34,760 bases of DNA from assembly GCA_964446285.1 (NCBI GenBank), contig CAYUNT010000021.1, positions 1 to 34,760 on the forward strand, written 5' to 3'. This DNA comes from CAYUNT01 sp964446285. GTDB lineage: Bacteria; Sumerlaeota; Sumerlaeia; SLMS01; CAYUNT01. The number at the start of each line of letters is the position of its first letter. The stretch's first letter is position 1. The notes beneath the pieces were generated by a model that was given only the letters and a program-made list of their open reading frames with translations, did not search any database and was not told the DNA's origin. This document shows positions 23,896 through 30,989 of this stretch, in pieces. The translations under genes and the position numbers were made by a program.

Positions 23896-26079
23896 CTACC
23901 TTCCGCCCGGCCCGGTTGTGAATGTGTAAAGAACTGGTTCGACGGGGATGCCGCCTTCGCTTTGGAAATTCCTGTGCGAAGGGCTGTTGATTCCAAGCCG
24001 GTAAGAATGATTCGGCGCGAGTTGCACGGGCAGAATGGCGGTTTTTTTGTCGGCGCTCCACGACGGCCTTTGCCCCTCGGGGATTGTCGGATAGTCTTCC
24101 CCGCCGCCCGTCCAGGAACACCCACTGCCCATCGGCACATTGAATGTCACACGTAGTTCTCGCAGGTTGGGATCAACGTTGGCAGCGCCATTCGCTGGAC
24201 TCATGGACACAATGACCGGGACGGTCACGCGCGCCTTTGTTGCTTCGTCCGCCCCTTGCGTTACAAAGTAAATGGCCGACGGAAATGCGGGAATTCCAGC
24301 CGCGGAGCGGAAATTGCGATGGCTCTTTGAGTTGATACCCACGCGGTAATACTTCGCGGGCGCTAGTGTCACGGGCAGAACGCAGGTTCGCGCGTCGCGC
24401 CAGAACGGCTTTTGGCCTTCGCGTATCGGCGGATAATCCGGCCCGCCGCCCGTCCACGAAAATCCGCCCTGGTTCATATCCTGATCGAAAGTCACCGTGA
24501 TTTCCGCCGTGGCGGGGTTCACTTCCAAGGCCCCAACCGCAGGCGAGGTGCCGAGGATTCGCGGAGGCTGTCCGGATTGGGGAATTGCCGCCACCGCAGC
24601 CGTCTGCGGATTTGCCGCTCCGGGCGAGAGCGAAAGCGGCTTCATCTCGATTAATGCGCAATTCCAGTTTTGGGCCTGCATGTATTTGAACATATACTCG
24701 ACGCATTTTTCGCTGTTGGCAACAAAGGAACACTCCACTCCTTCTGCGGCTTTCTCTGCCTTAAAATCGCGCACCGCCATTCCATCCGGCAACTGCATGG
24801 AGAATGCCTGCCGCATTTTGGTGGCGGATTCTACTGAGATATCGGAAGGGGGCCGGAACCGGACAAGGTATCCTGCCTGTGAAGCAGCGCTGTCTGAGGA
24901 AGGAGCCGAGGTGGCAGCAGGATTTTGCGCGGACAGCGCCTCTTGTTTTGACTTTATTTGAGCGGCCTTCAGGGCGGCCTCTTGGGCTTCCGCGGATAGC
25001 GTTTGCGCCACGGGCGCCATCGGAACCAGCGCCCCCGCAACGCAAATGACCAATGACCACCCCAGAACGTTTGCCATTTTGGACTTCCGTTCGTATCTCA
25101 TAATTTCCTCCAAACGATGTTGAAGTTGCGCGTGCCGCTCGAATATCCCGAGGATGCCGGGAGAAAAGCTCGGACGCGCTCTGGCTTCGAGAAGAACTTT
25201 CAGAATGGATTCCGCATAAGGGCGCGCGACCTCGCCGGATTTTTCATGTGCGAGGACGGCTTCGTCGCAGGCGCATTCGCGTTCGTGGCGAATCCGCGCG
25301 CCCGCCCACCACATGAGCGGATGAAACCAATACACAGCCTGTATAATCACTTGCCCCCAACCTACAAAAAGATCGCCACGCTTCCAATGAATCAGTTCGT
25401 GCAGAAGAATATAGCGGCGTTCCTTGGGGGTCAGGGTGTCGAGAAGAGCCTCTGGCAGAAGGATGCTCGGACGCAAAGCGCCGCACAAAAACGGGCTTTG
25501 CACCTTGGGCGAAGCGAGAAGACGCGGCGTCTGGCGCAATCCAAGTTCCATCGCCAGGCGTTCAAGATCCACGCGCCAGGGGCCTTCGGTGATTTCATGC
25601 GCCTCGGCGAGCAGGTTCATCAGGCGTCCGCGCTTCCACCACACGATTCCGGCGAAGCCGCACACACCCAAAATCCATACACCAGCAAGGCTTTGGCCCA
25701 AAGCGCTTGATTCGCCCCGCGGCGAGGCCCCAAGCACGGGAGCGCTCGCGGAGGTTGCGTCGCTCTCTTCCTCGTCCGCCAAGGCGGATAATTCACCTGC
25801 GTGCCCGGACAAGGCGGAATCCGGAGCACGGGCGGCAAAAAAGAATTCTTGAGCCGGAGCGAGTCCCCAATTGCCCACTGCGCCAACCCATCCGATCCCA
25901 GGCGGAAGCACTGCCTTTATAAAGACAAGCAGCCACAAGCCGTATCGAATGCGCGCGGGCAAACGCCCCGCCATCCAGGCGATTGGAATGAGCAGCACAA
26001 CCAGCAACGCCAGTTGCGCGCTGGAAACAAGCAGCCAGTGCGCGATGGCTGAGGCAATTGGCGAAAGATCAGGAATCAT
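23896..26079 (-). CDS. M56 (BlaR1/MecR1-like) membrane metallopeptidase with tandem Ig-like sensor domains
   Basis: Predicted signal-transducing zinc protease. In 727 residues: membrane helices near 12-36, 46-60, 130-148 and 338-360; the zinc motif HELIH at 227-231 with a further acidic ligand in ECACDE (268-273) and the family pattern SPFLCGALRPSILLPE (195-210). BlaR1 normally carries a penicillin-binding sensor outside the membrane; here residues 361-727 instead hold a Ser/Ala linker, a small domain (about 403-485, GYLVRFRPPSDISVES) and two copies of an Ig-like domain (505-609 and 619-722). Both copies share WTGGG-DYP, EGQ-P-W, LPV-LAP, YR-GINS and SHRNF. Start overlaps the repressor gene by 11 bases, indicating translational coupling. 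In known systems this protease triggers cleavage of the BlaI repressor on sensing a ligand; the ligand here is unknown and no beta-lactamase is adjacent. Confidence 0.92.
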   Translation of the reverse strand: MIPDLSPIASAIAHWLLVSSAQLALLVVLLIPIAWMAGRLPARIRYGLWLLVFIKAVLPPGIGWVGAVGNWGLAPAQEFFFAARAPDSALSGHAGELSALADEEESDATSASAPVLGASPRGESSALGQSLAGVWILGVCGFAGIVWWKRGRLMNLLAEAHEITEGPWRVDLERLAMELGLRQTPRLLASPKVQSPFLCGALRPSILLPEALLDTLTPKERRYILLHELIHWKRGDLFVGWGQVIIQAVYWFHPLMWWAGARIRHERECACDEAVLAHEKSGEVARPYAESILKVLLEARARPSFSPGILGIFERHAQLQHRLEEIMRYERKSKMANVLGWSLVICVAGALVPMAPVAQTLSAEAQEAALKAAQIKSKQEALSAQNPAATSAPSSDSAASQAGYLVRFRPPSDISVESATKMRQAFSMQLPDGMAVRDFKAEKAAEGVECSFVANSEKCVEYMFKYMQAQNWNCALIEMKPLSLSPGAANPQTAAVAAIPQSGQPPRILGTSPAVGALEVNPATAEITVTFDQDMNQGGFSWTGGGPDYPPIREGQKPFWRDARTCVLPVTLAPAKYYRVGINSKSHRNFRSAAGIPAFPSAIYFVTQGADEATKARVTVPVIVSMSPANGAANVDPNLRELRVTFNVPMGSGCSWTGGGEDYPTIPEGQRPSWSADKKTAILPVQLAPNHSYRLGINSPSHRNFQSEGGIPVEPVLYTFTTGPGGR

Positions 26080-26512
26080 GGCCGCCTCCCCGTTTTTTCT
26101 TGCCCATCTGGCGCTCTTTTTCGTCCAGAAGATGGCGCAGCCGGGCGATCTCTTCCTGGCTCATATCGGAATCGCGAATAAAATGCGCCAGAACAGGGCT
26201 GAATGCCCCATCGAGCACACGGTCGAGAAAGCCGCTGACCTCCTGGCGCGTCACTTGATCGCGAGCAAGTGCTGGACGATACAAATACGAATTGCCCACT
26301 TGCTCGTAACTAACGGCGTTTTTTGCCACCAGGCGCGACAACAGCGTTTTTACTGTTTTGATGGACCATCGCTCGCCCTCGGGAAGCGCCGCGTGAACGT
26401 CGCGGGCCGCCAGGGGGCCTTGCTCCCACAAGGGCTTCATCACCTCCCATTCTGCATCGGAAAGGCGGGGCAGAACCGGTTTGCCGCCGCGGGATTCAAC
26501 CTTCTTGGCCAT
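26069..26512 (-). CDS. BlaI/MecI/CopY-family transcriptional repressor
   Basis: Winged-helix repressor of 147 residues, a usual family length. N-terminal DNA-binding domain from about 16 to 90 with the family pattern LSDAEWEVMKPLWEQGPLAARDVHAAL, RWSIKTVKTLLSRLVAKNAVSYE and YLYRPALARD. C-terminal dimerisation helices with FLDRVLDGAFSPVLAHF and MSQEEIARLRHLLDE. It should bind the dyad at 26580-26595 in its own promoter region and be inactivated by proteolysis through the co-encoded M56 protein. ATG 26512 follows GGGAG by nine bases. The gene overlaps the peptidase start by 11 bases. Genes controlled besides this pair are not known; the divergent PilT-like gene is a candidate because the operator lies between the two. 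Confidence 0.95.
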   Translation of the reverse strand: MAKKVESRGGKPVLPRLSDAEWEVMKPLWEQGPLAARDVHAALPEGERWSIKTVKTLLSRLVAKNAVSYEQVGNSYLYRPALARDQVTRQEVSGFLDRVLDGAFSPVLAHFIRDSDMSQEEIARLRHLLDEKERQMGKKKRGGGHDS

Positions 26513-26573
26513 GACACATTGCTCCCGGGAAATTCATCAGGCGGAATTGCGCACGTTCCGCCTACAAGTGATG

Positions 26574-26603
26574 TCTATGGACTACATGTGTAGTCATGTG
26601 CAA
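26574..26603 (-). promoter_or_regulatory. BlaI-type operator within the repressor/peptidase promoter
   Basis: GACTACA-TG-TGTAGTC (26580-26595) is a dyad with seven-base perfect arms and contains TACA-N2-TGTA, the core known for BlaI/MecI operators. It lies between TTGCAC (26598-26603, minus strand -35) and a weak CATAGA (26574-26579, -10), so bound repressor would block polymerase. A degenerate half-match TACAAGTGAT lies at about 26563-26572. Confidence 0.75.
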
Positions 26604-26672
26604 GGATAATTTTCATTTCGCGCCGGGCGCATCTTGATACTGATACCGATATGCGAAGAAACCCCGTCACTT

Positions 26673-26731
26673 CGTTCCGGATTCTGCATATACGGATGCA
26701 ATCCGGATGGCTTTTTGCAGAACCCGGAACG
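26673..26731. repeat. Nested 59-base stem-loop upstream of the PilT-like gene
   Basis: CGTTCCGG (26673-26680) pairs with CCGGAACG (26724-26731); after one A-C mismatch TTCTGCA (26682-26688) pairs with TGCAGAA (26716-26722). Inside the loop CGGAT-GCA-ATCCG (26693-26705) forms a second hairpin. Short 6-base tandem units precede it. Its ends do not fit integron attC R boxes, and no transposase is near. Confidence 0.7.
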
Positions 26732-26911
26732 CAATGAGGGGGCACAAGCGGTTCGGATCAGTAAAAGCGTCGAGATGCGCCCTTTCGCGCCCCAGCGCCT
26801 ATCTTTCCGGCATATTCAATCGCGGAAACTTGGTCTTGTGGAACCGGCGCGGCGGCGGGATTGTGGCACCCAAGGCGGGCAGTCCGCCTGGCGCAAAAGG
26901 AGGAATCTCCC

Positions 26912-28171
26912 ATGCCACAAGAATATGCCGCAGTTCCGGACTCGGGATCGGCTCCGCCCCCAAATGCGCAGCCTGGGGCGATTGCCGCTGAGGAGTCGAA
27001 AATTATCAGGCATCCGGAGCCTTCTCCGGATCATGGCGCGCCGCCTTTGTCAGATGGGATCCGCCTGCTCGAGCGCGCGGTCTATCTGGTGCGTATAAAA
27101 GGCGGTTCCGACATACATTTTCTGGAAGGTGAACACCCGCGCGTGCGCATCCGTGGCGATTTGCTTCCGGTCGAAGACAAAGAGCACCCGCTCATTACGC
27201 GCAAGGACATCGAGGACATTCTAAATTTCGCCCTCACGCCCGCGCAGAAGCAGACGTTTGAGAAGAATGCCGACATTGATTTTTCCCTGGACTTCCAGGG
27301 GGCGACGGGCCGCGTCAATGTCGGACTGGCCAATGGCCGCAAACTCTATCTGACGATGCGCTATCTGCCATCCACGATCATTCCGCTCGACCGGCTTGGC
27401 ATCGACGCGGAAATGCTGAAAAAACTGGCCGAAACGCAGGATGGCCTCATCATCGTTGCGGGAGAAACCAGCTCGGGCAAAACCACCACCATTGCGGCGA
27501 TGCTCGATTACATCAACCACACGCGCTTTGGATCCATCACCACTATTGAAAATCCTGTCGAGTATGTTCTGCACAGCAACCGATGCCTGATTACGCGGCG
27601 TGAAATCGGCCGCGACACGCCGGATTTCCACAATGCCCTTCGCGCCTCGGTCCGCAAAAATCCAGACGTTCTTCTCATCGGCGAAATCCGCGACGCGGAA
27701 ACGGCTTCCATTGCGATGAACGCCGCCGAAACTGGCATCCAGACCTTCTGCACCCTCCACGCCATTGGAGTGATTCCGGCCATTTCGCGCTTGGGCCATA
27801 TCCTGACCGGCGCGGAACATGACGCGGCGGAATTCCATTTGCGGCTCTCGGAAATCCTGGCCGGAATCATCAGCCAGCAACTCGTGAAAGCCTCGGATGG
27901 GGCGGGAATTATGCCAATATATGAAATCCTGTATATGACATACACCGAGCGGGATTATCTGCGCCAGGGCGACGTGGCCCGCCTGGAACAAAGCCTCGAA
28001 ACCGACCGCAACATCTCACGCGGGAAGTGCGTGTATCGCCTCTGGCATCAGGAGCCGCGCCGCATCAACGAAGACATCGTGCGAAGCTTGTTTGGCGATC
28101 AATTCAATCTGATGATGAACCGCCTGGGCGACGCCGAAGGCTGGAAACCGCTTGTGAGCGGATGGGGATGA
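26912..28171 (+). CDS. PilT-like secretion/pilus ATPase (first copy)
   Basis: Hexameric-type ATPase of the PilT/GspE family, 419 residues, probably working on type IV pilus retraction or a related machine at the inner membrane. Residues 1-45 are an extra Pro/Ala/Glu-rich N-terminus. Then the PAS-like N-domain with GGSDIHFLEG (64-73), Walker A GETSSGKT (184-191), Asp box TTIENPVEYVL (210-220), Walker B VLLIGEIRDAET (253-264) and the His box TFCTLHAIG. The C-terminal part (from about 330, DGAGIMPIYEILYMTYTERDYLRQGD) lacks the AIRNLIRE element of classical PilT. ATG 26912 follows AAGGAGG by eight bases; the 17-residue longer frame is rejected. No other pilus gene adjoins it; a second such ATPase is at 29.1 kb on the other strand. 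Divergent from the BlaI-type operon. Confidence 0.9.
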   Translation: MPQEYAAVPDSGSAPPPNAQPGAIAAEESKIIRHPEPSPDHGAPPLSDGIRLLERAVYLVRIKGGSDIHFLEGEHPRVRIRGDLLPVEDKEHPLITRKDIEDILNFALTPAQKQTFEKNADIDFSLDFQGATGRVNVGLANGRKLYLTMRYLPSTIIPLDRLGIDAEMLKKLAETQDGLIIVAGETSSGKTTTIAAMLDYINHTRFGSITTIENPVEYVLHSNRCLITRREIGRDTPDFHNALRASVRKNPDVLLIGEIRDAETASIAMNAAETGIQTFCTLHAIGVIPAISRLGHILTGAEHDAAEFHLRLSEILAGIISQQLVKASDGAGIMPIYEILYMTYTERDYLRQGDVARLEQSLETDRNISRGKCVYRLWHQEPRRINEDIVRSLFGDQFNLMMNRLGDAEGWKPLVSGWG

Positions 28172-28188
28172 GCGTTCAGCGGCCTGGA

Positions 28189-29013
28189 TTACAGTTTCGC
28201 CGCCATAAGAAGAATCCGCACGCCTACAAGGCCCAGGGCGACTGCCAGCGCGCGGATGATCCAAATCCCGCGCACAAGGCTGGAAAATCGCGCGCCCGCC
28301 TGCGCCCCTGCCAGAGCACCGATGCCCAGAAAAATCGTTTGCAGCATGGCGTCGCGCGAAAATGAACCGCCGGCAATATGCACAATTGTCCCCGTCAACG
28401 CCATGATGGCGAGCATGAAGTGCGAGGTGGCCGTGGCGACATGCACTGGGAAATTCATAAGCCGGACAAGCGCCGGGACGTGGATGATTCCGCCGCCGAT
28501 GCCAAGCAGGCTGGATAGATAACCAACAAAAAGGCTCAGTCCCATGCCGAGTTTGAGGTCATAGGAAAATACATGCACTGTGCCGTTTTTTTCCACCAGC
28601 CTTCTGGTGGTTCGGCGCTTGGCGGGATTCACCGCGGGCGCCGGTTTCTCCTGGCGCTGCATAAACAAATACACCGCCGCCGCGATCATGAGAATTCCAA
28701 ACCCCGCATTGAATGCCCGCCGCGGAATGTAATCCGTGCTGAGCGCGCCCGCAATCGCCCCCGGAATGGTGGCCACCGCAAACAGCAGCCCGGATTTGTA
28801 ATCGATGCGCGACATCCGCGCATACGCCACAGACCCCGAGAGCGCGTTGAAAAACACCACAGCGAGCGAGATGCTGGTTATGGTTTCCGGATTCGAGGCC
28901 GGATACATTATGAGCAACACTGGGACTAGAACGAATCCGCCACCTGCCCCGATCAGGGTCCCCAGGGCGCCCACGGCCAATCCCAATGCTATAAGCCACA
29001 GCGATTGATCCAT
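28189..29013 (-). CDS. TauE/SafE-family membrane transporter
   Basis: Inner-membrane protein of 274 residues in the sulfite/organosulfonate exporter-like family. Two homologous halves each start with a Gly-rich helix motif: LGTLIGAGGGFVLVPVLL near 16-33 and LSSLLGIGGGIIHVPAL in the second half, joined by a basic cytoplasmic loop (KPAPAVNPAKRRTTRRLVEK). About eight membrane helices are expected. Known members export small sulfur compounds or anions, but substrate cannot be predicted. ATG 29013 is chosen because TM1 follows at once; GGAGGG lies 15 bases upstream, rather far, and ATG 29052 remains possible. It ends 17 bases from the convergent PilT-like gene. Confidence 0.9.
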   Translation of the reverse strand: MDQSLWLIALGLAVGALGTLIGAGGGFVLVPVLLIMYPASNPETITSISLAVVFFNALSGSVAYARMSRIDYKSGLLFAVATIPGAIAGALSTDYIPRRAFNAGFGILMIAAAVYLFMQRQEKPAPAVNPAKRRTTRRLVEKNGTVHVFSYDLKLGMGLSLFVGYLSSLLGIGGGIIHVPALVRLMNFPVHVATATSHFMLAIMALTGTIVHIAGGSFSRDAMLQTIFLGIGALAGAQAGARFSSLVRGIWIIRALAVALGLVGVRILLMAAKL

Positions 29014-29112
29014 AATGGAGACAGACGACCCTCCTGCTGGCGCTGGATGCATCCCATCGCGGCCCGATCCGCCCGCGGGGCGCGAAGACCTCAGCGCTTG
29101 GGCAACGCGGAA

Positions 29113-30882
29113 TTAATGCCGATCTATGTCCAAATCCGGATCGGAAGTCGAATTGGATTTTGACGGCGAAGAATTGGAGCCAGAAGAAGGAGAGTCAAAT
29201 ATCTTGTAGTAACGTTTTTCCTCCGCCTTCTGCGGCTGTCCTGGAGCCGTTGGCGCATGCATTGTGGCCTCTGGCGGCCCTATTGGTCCAGGTCCCAAAC
29301 CGAGTCCCGGTCCGGGTCCCAGTCCAGTTCCCGCAAAACCGCTCAATCCGCCTGTTCCTCCCGCTCCCGTCGCGCCCAGGCTTCCAATGCCTCCCCCTGC
29401 GCCTCCAGGCCAGGGCGGGCGGCTGCCGAATCCCGTCCCTGCCGCACCGGCGCCCTGCCCCGTGGATCCGCCGCCCGGTCCAAGAAATCCCGCGCCGCCG
29501 CCAGTTGCGCTTGCAGGCAATCCTGGCGCTCCCCCGCCGCCTGCCATGAGCATTCCCGCTCCTCCCCCTCCGCCTGCTCGGATTCCTGGCGCTGTTTCGC
29601 GCTCTGGCGCAACAGGGGTGGCAAGCCTCGCCCAATTGGCCGATGGAGGAGCAGGGATTGCGGATTTGGGCGCATGCGGAAGCGCATCCGAACCCATCGG
29701 GTCCATGGATGCCTCCGCCGCGAAACGCCTCGCCGTATCCGTTCCTGGCAGTTCAAAATCGCCGTGGATTCCTTCCCATTCGTCGGCCCAGTCCATCCAT
29801 CCCGATCCGGGCGGAATGCCGATTCCGCGTAATTTCAATAGAAGGTCATTAGCGGATTCCGCCGCCGCGAGCGCCTCTTCGGGCGAGATGATGTTGCGTT
29901 TCACCAATTTGAAAAGCGATTTATCTACAGACGTGATTCCATCCTGATTGTCCTGATCGAGTGTGGTGCGGATTTCATACTGCTGGTTTTTCTTGATAAA
30001 CGCCTGGATGGTCGGCGTGTTGACGAGTATTTCGCAGGCGACAATGCGCCCGCCATCAATCCGGGGCACAAGCCTCTGCGAGATGATCGCGCGTAAATTC
30101 ATCGCAATCTGCATCAGCAACTGGCCTTCCATCTCCGCCGGGAAGAAATTCAGAATGCGCTCGATTGTGATCGTCGAGTTGGTCGAATGGAGAGTGGCGA
30201 AGACCAGGTGGCCGGTTTCGGCGGCGTGAAGGGAAAACTGAACCGTTTCGGCGTCGCGCAATTCGCCTAGAACAATCACTTGTGGCGCCTGGCGCAGGCT
30301 GTTTTTCAGCGCTTCGTGAAACGAGTATGTATCGATGCCCAGTTCGCGCTGCGTGACGATGGAGCGGTCGTGTTTGTAAAGGAATTCTATCGGGTCTTCG
30401 ATTGTGACAATGTGCCCGCGCCGCAGATGGTTTCGGTAGTCGATCATCGAGGCCATCGTCGAGGACTTGCCCGATCCCGTTGCGCCTGTGACCAGGATGA
30501 TACCGCGGTCTTCGAGCGAAATATCGCGCAGGATGCGCGGCAACTTCAACTGACGCAGCGTCGGGATTTCCATTTTGACGCGCCGCAAAACCATTCCAAT
30601 CGAGCCGCGCTGCCAATAGACATTTACGCGGAACCGCCCCACTCCCTCGCGCATATAAGCCAGATTGCACTCTTTTTCCTCAAGAAGTTGCTTCCAATTG
30701 GCTTCGCTCATCATCGAGCGGGCAAACCTCTCCGCCATATCGGGATCAAGCCGCTTCCCTCCCGCCGCGCGCAATGGCATCAGGCGCCCGTCTTTGTTTG
30801 CGGACGGAACCGCGCCCACAACCAGATACAAATCTGAGGCATCCAGCGCCACAATCTCCCGGAGGAGTTCCATTAAATCCAT
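29113..30882 (-). CDS. PilT/PilU-like ATPase with long Gly/Pro-rich C-terminal tail (second copy)
   Basis: Pilus-retraction-type ATPase of 589 residues; typical PilT/PilU have about 350-390. Core: N-domain with ASDLYLVVG (15-23; classical ASDLHL), Walker A GATGSGKS (133-140), Asp box TIEDPIEFLYK (160-170), Walker B VIVLGELRDAET (202-213), His box FATLHSTNS, and TPTIQAFIKKNQQYEI in the place of the PilT AIRNLIRE element. From about residue 360 the protein becomes low complexity: an acidic stretch (WMDWADEWEG), then roughly 150 residues of GGGGGAG, GPGPG and similar, then a Lys/Tyr and Ser/Asp-rich end (KRYYKIFDSP). ATG 30882 follows GGAGG by seven bases. It is unlike the ATPase at 26.9 kb in sequence and end domains. 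Function of the tail is unknown; a partner-binding or condensate role is speculation. Confidence 0.9.
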   Translation of the reverse strand: MDLMELLREIVALDASDLYLVVGAVPSANKDGRLMPLRAAGGKRLDPDMAERFARSMMSEANWKQLLEEKECNLAYMREGVGRFRVNVYWQRGSIGMVLRRVKMEIPTLRQLKLPRILRDISLEDRGIILVTGATGSGKSSTMASMIDYRNHLRRGHIVTIEDPIEFLYKHDRSIVTQRELGIDTYSFHEALKNSLRQAPQVIVLGELRDAETVQFSLHAAETGHLVFATLHSTNSTITIERILNFFPAEMEGQLLMQIAMNLRAIISQRLVPRIDGGRIVACEILVNTPTIQAFIKKNQQYEIRTTLDQDNQDGITSVDKSLFKLVKRNIISPEEALAAAESANDLLLKLRGIGIPPGSGWMDWADEWEGIHGDFELPGTDTARRFAAEASMDPMGSDALPHAPKSAIPAPPSANWARLATPVAPERETAPGIRAGGGGGAGMLMAGGGGAPGLPASATGGGAGFLGPGGGSTGQGAGAAGTGFGSRPPWPGGAGGGIGSLGATGAGGTGGLSGFAGTGLGPGPGLGLGPGPIGPPEATMHAPTAPGQPQKAEEKRYYKIFDSPSSGSNSSPSKSNSTSDPDLDIDRH

Positions 30883-30989
30883 GCCATCGCCTCCGTTTGC
30901 CGCGCGAATCCTTGAATACGCTGGCTCTCCGCTGCACCCGTTGCGCCCTCACGCGTTTTGCTGCCGTCCGCCATGCATTTTCGCGCGGG

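Larger units (their letters stand above)
26513..26911. other. Divergent intergenic region between blaI-type and PilT-like genes
   Basis: No gene is supported in these 399 bases. It contains the repressor operator (26580-26595), its likely promoter, three 6-base units gatact, gatacc, gatatg (26636-26653), and a strong nested stem-loop (26673-26731). From 26732 to the ribosome binding site of the PilT-like gene near 26898 nothing distinctive is seen. Confidence 0.6.

Noticed and set aside
26673..26731. Integron attC site
   Set aside because: The palindromic ends read GTTCCGG...CCGGAAC, not the RYYYAAC...GTTRRRY layout, and no integrase or cassette array is present.
29264..29947. Pro-rich plus-strand reading frame of 227 codons
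   Set aside because: It is the antisense of the Gly/Pro-rich tail of the PilT-like ATPase; low complexity on one strand keeps the other open. No ribosome binding site or domain.
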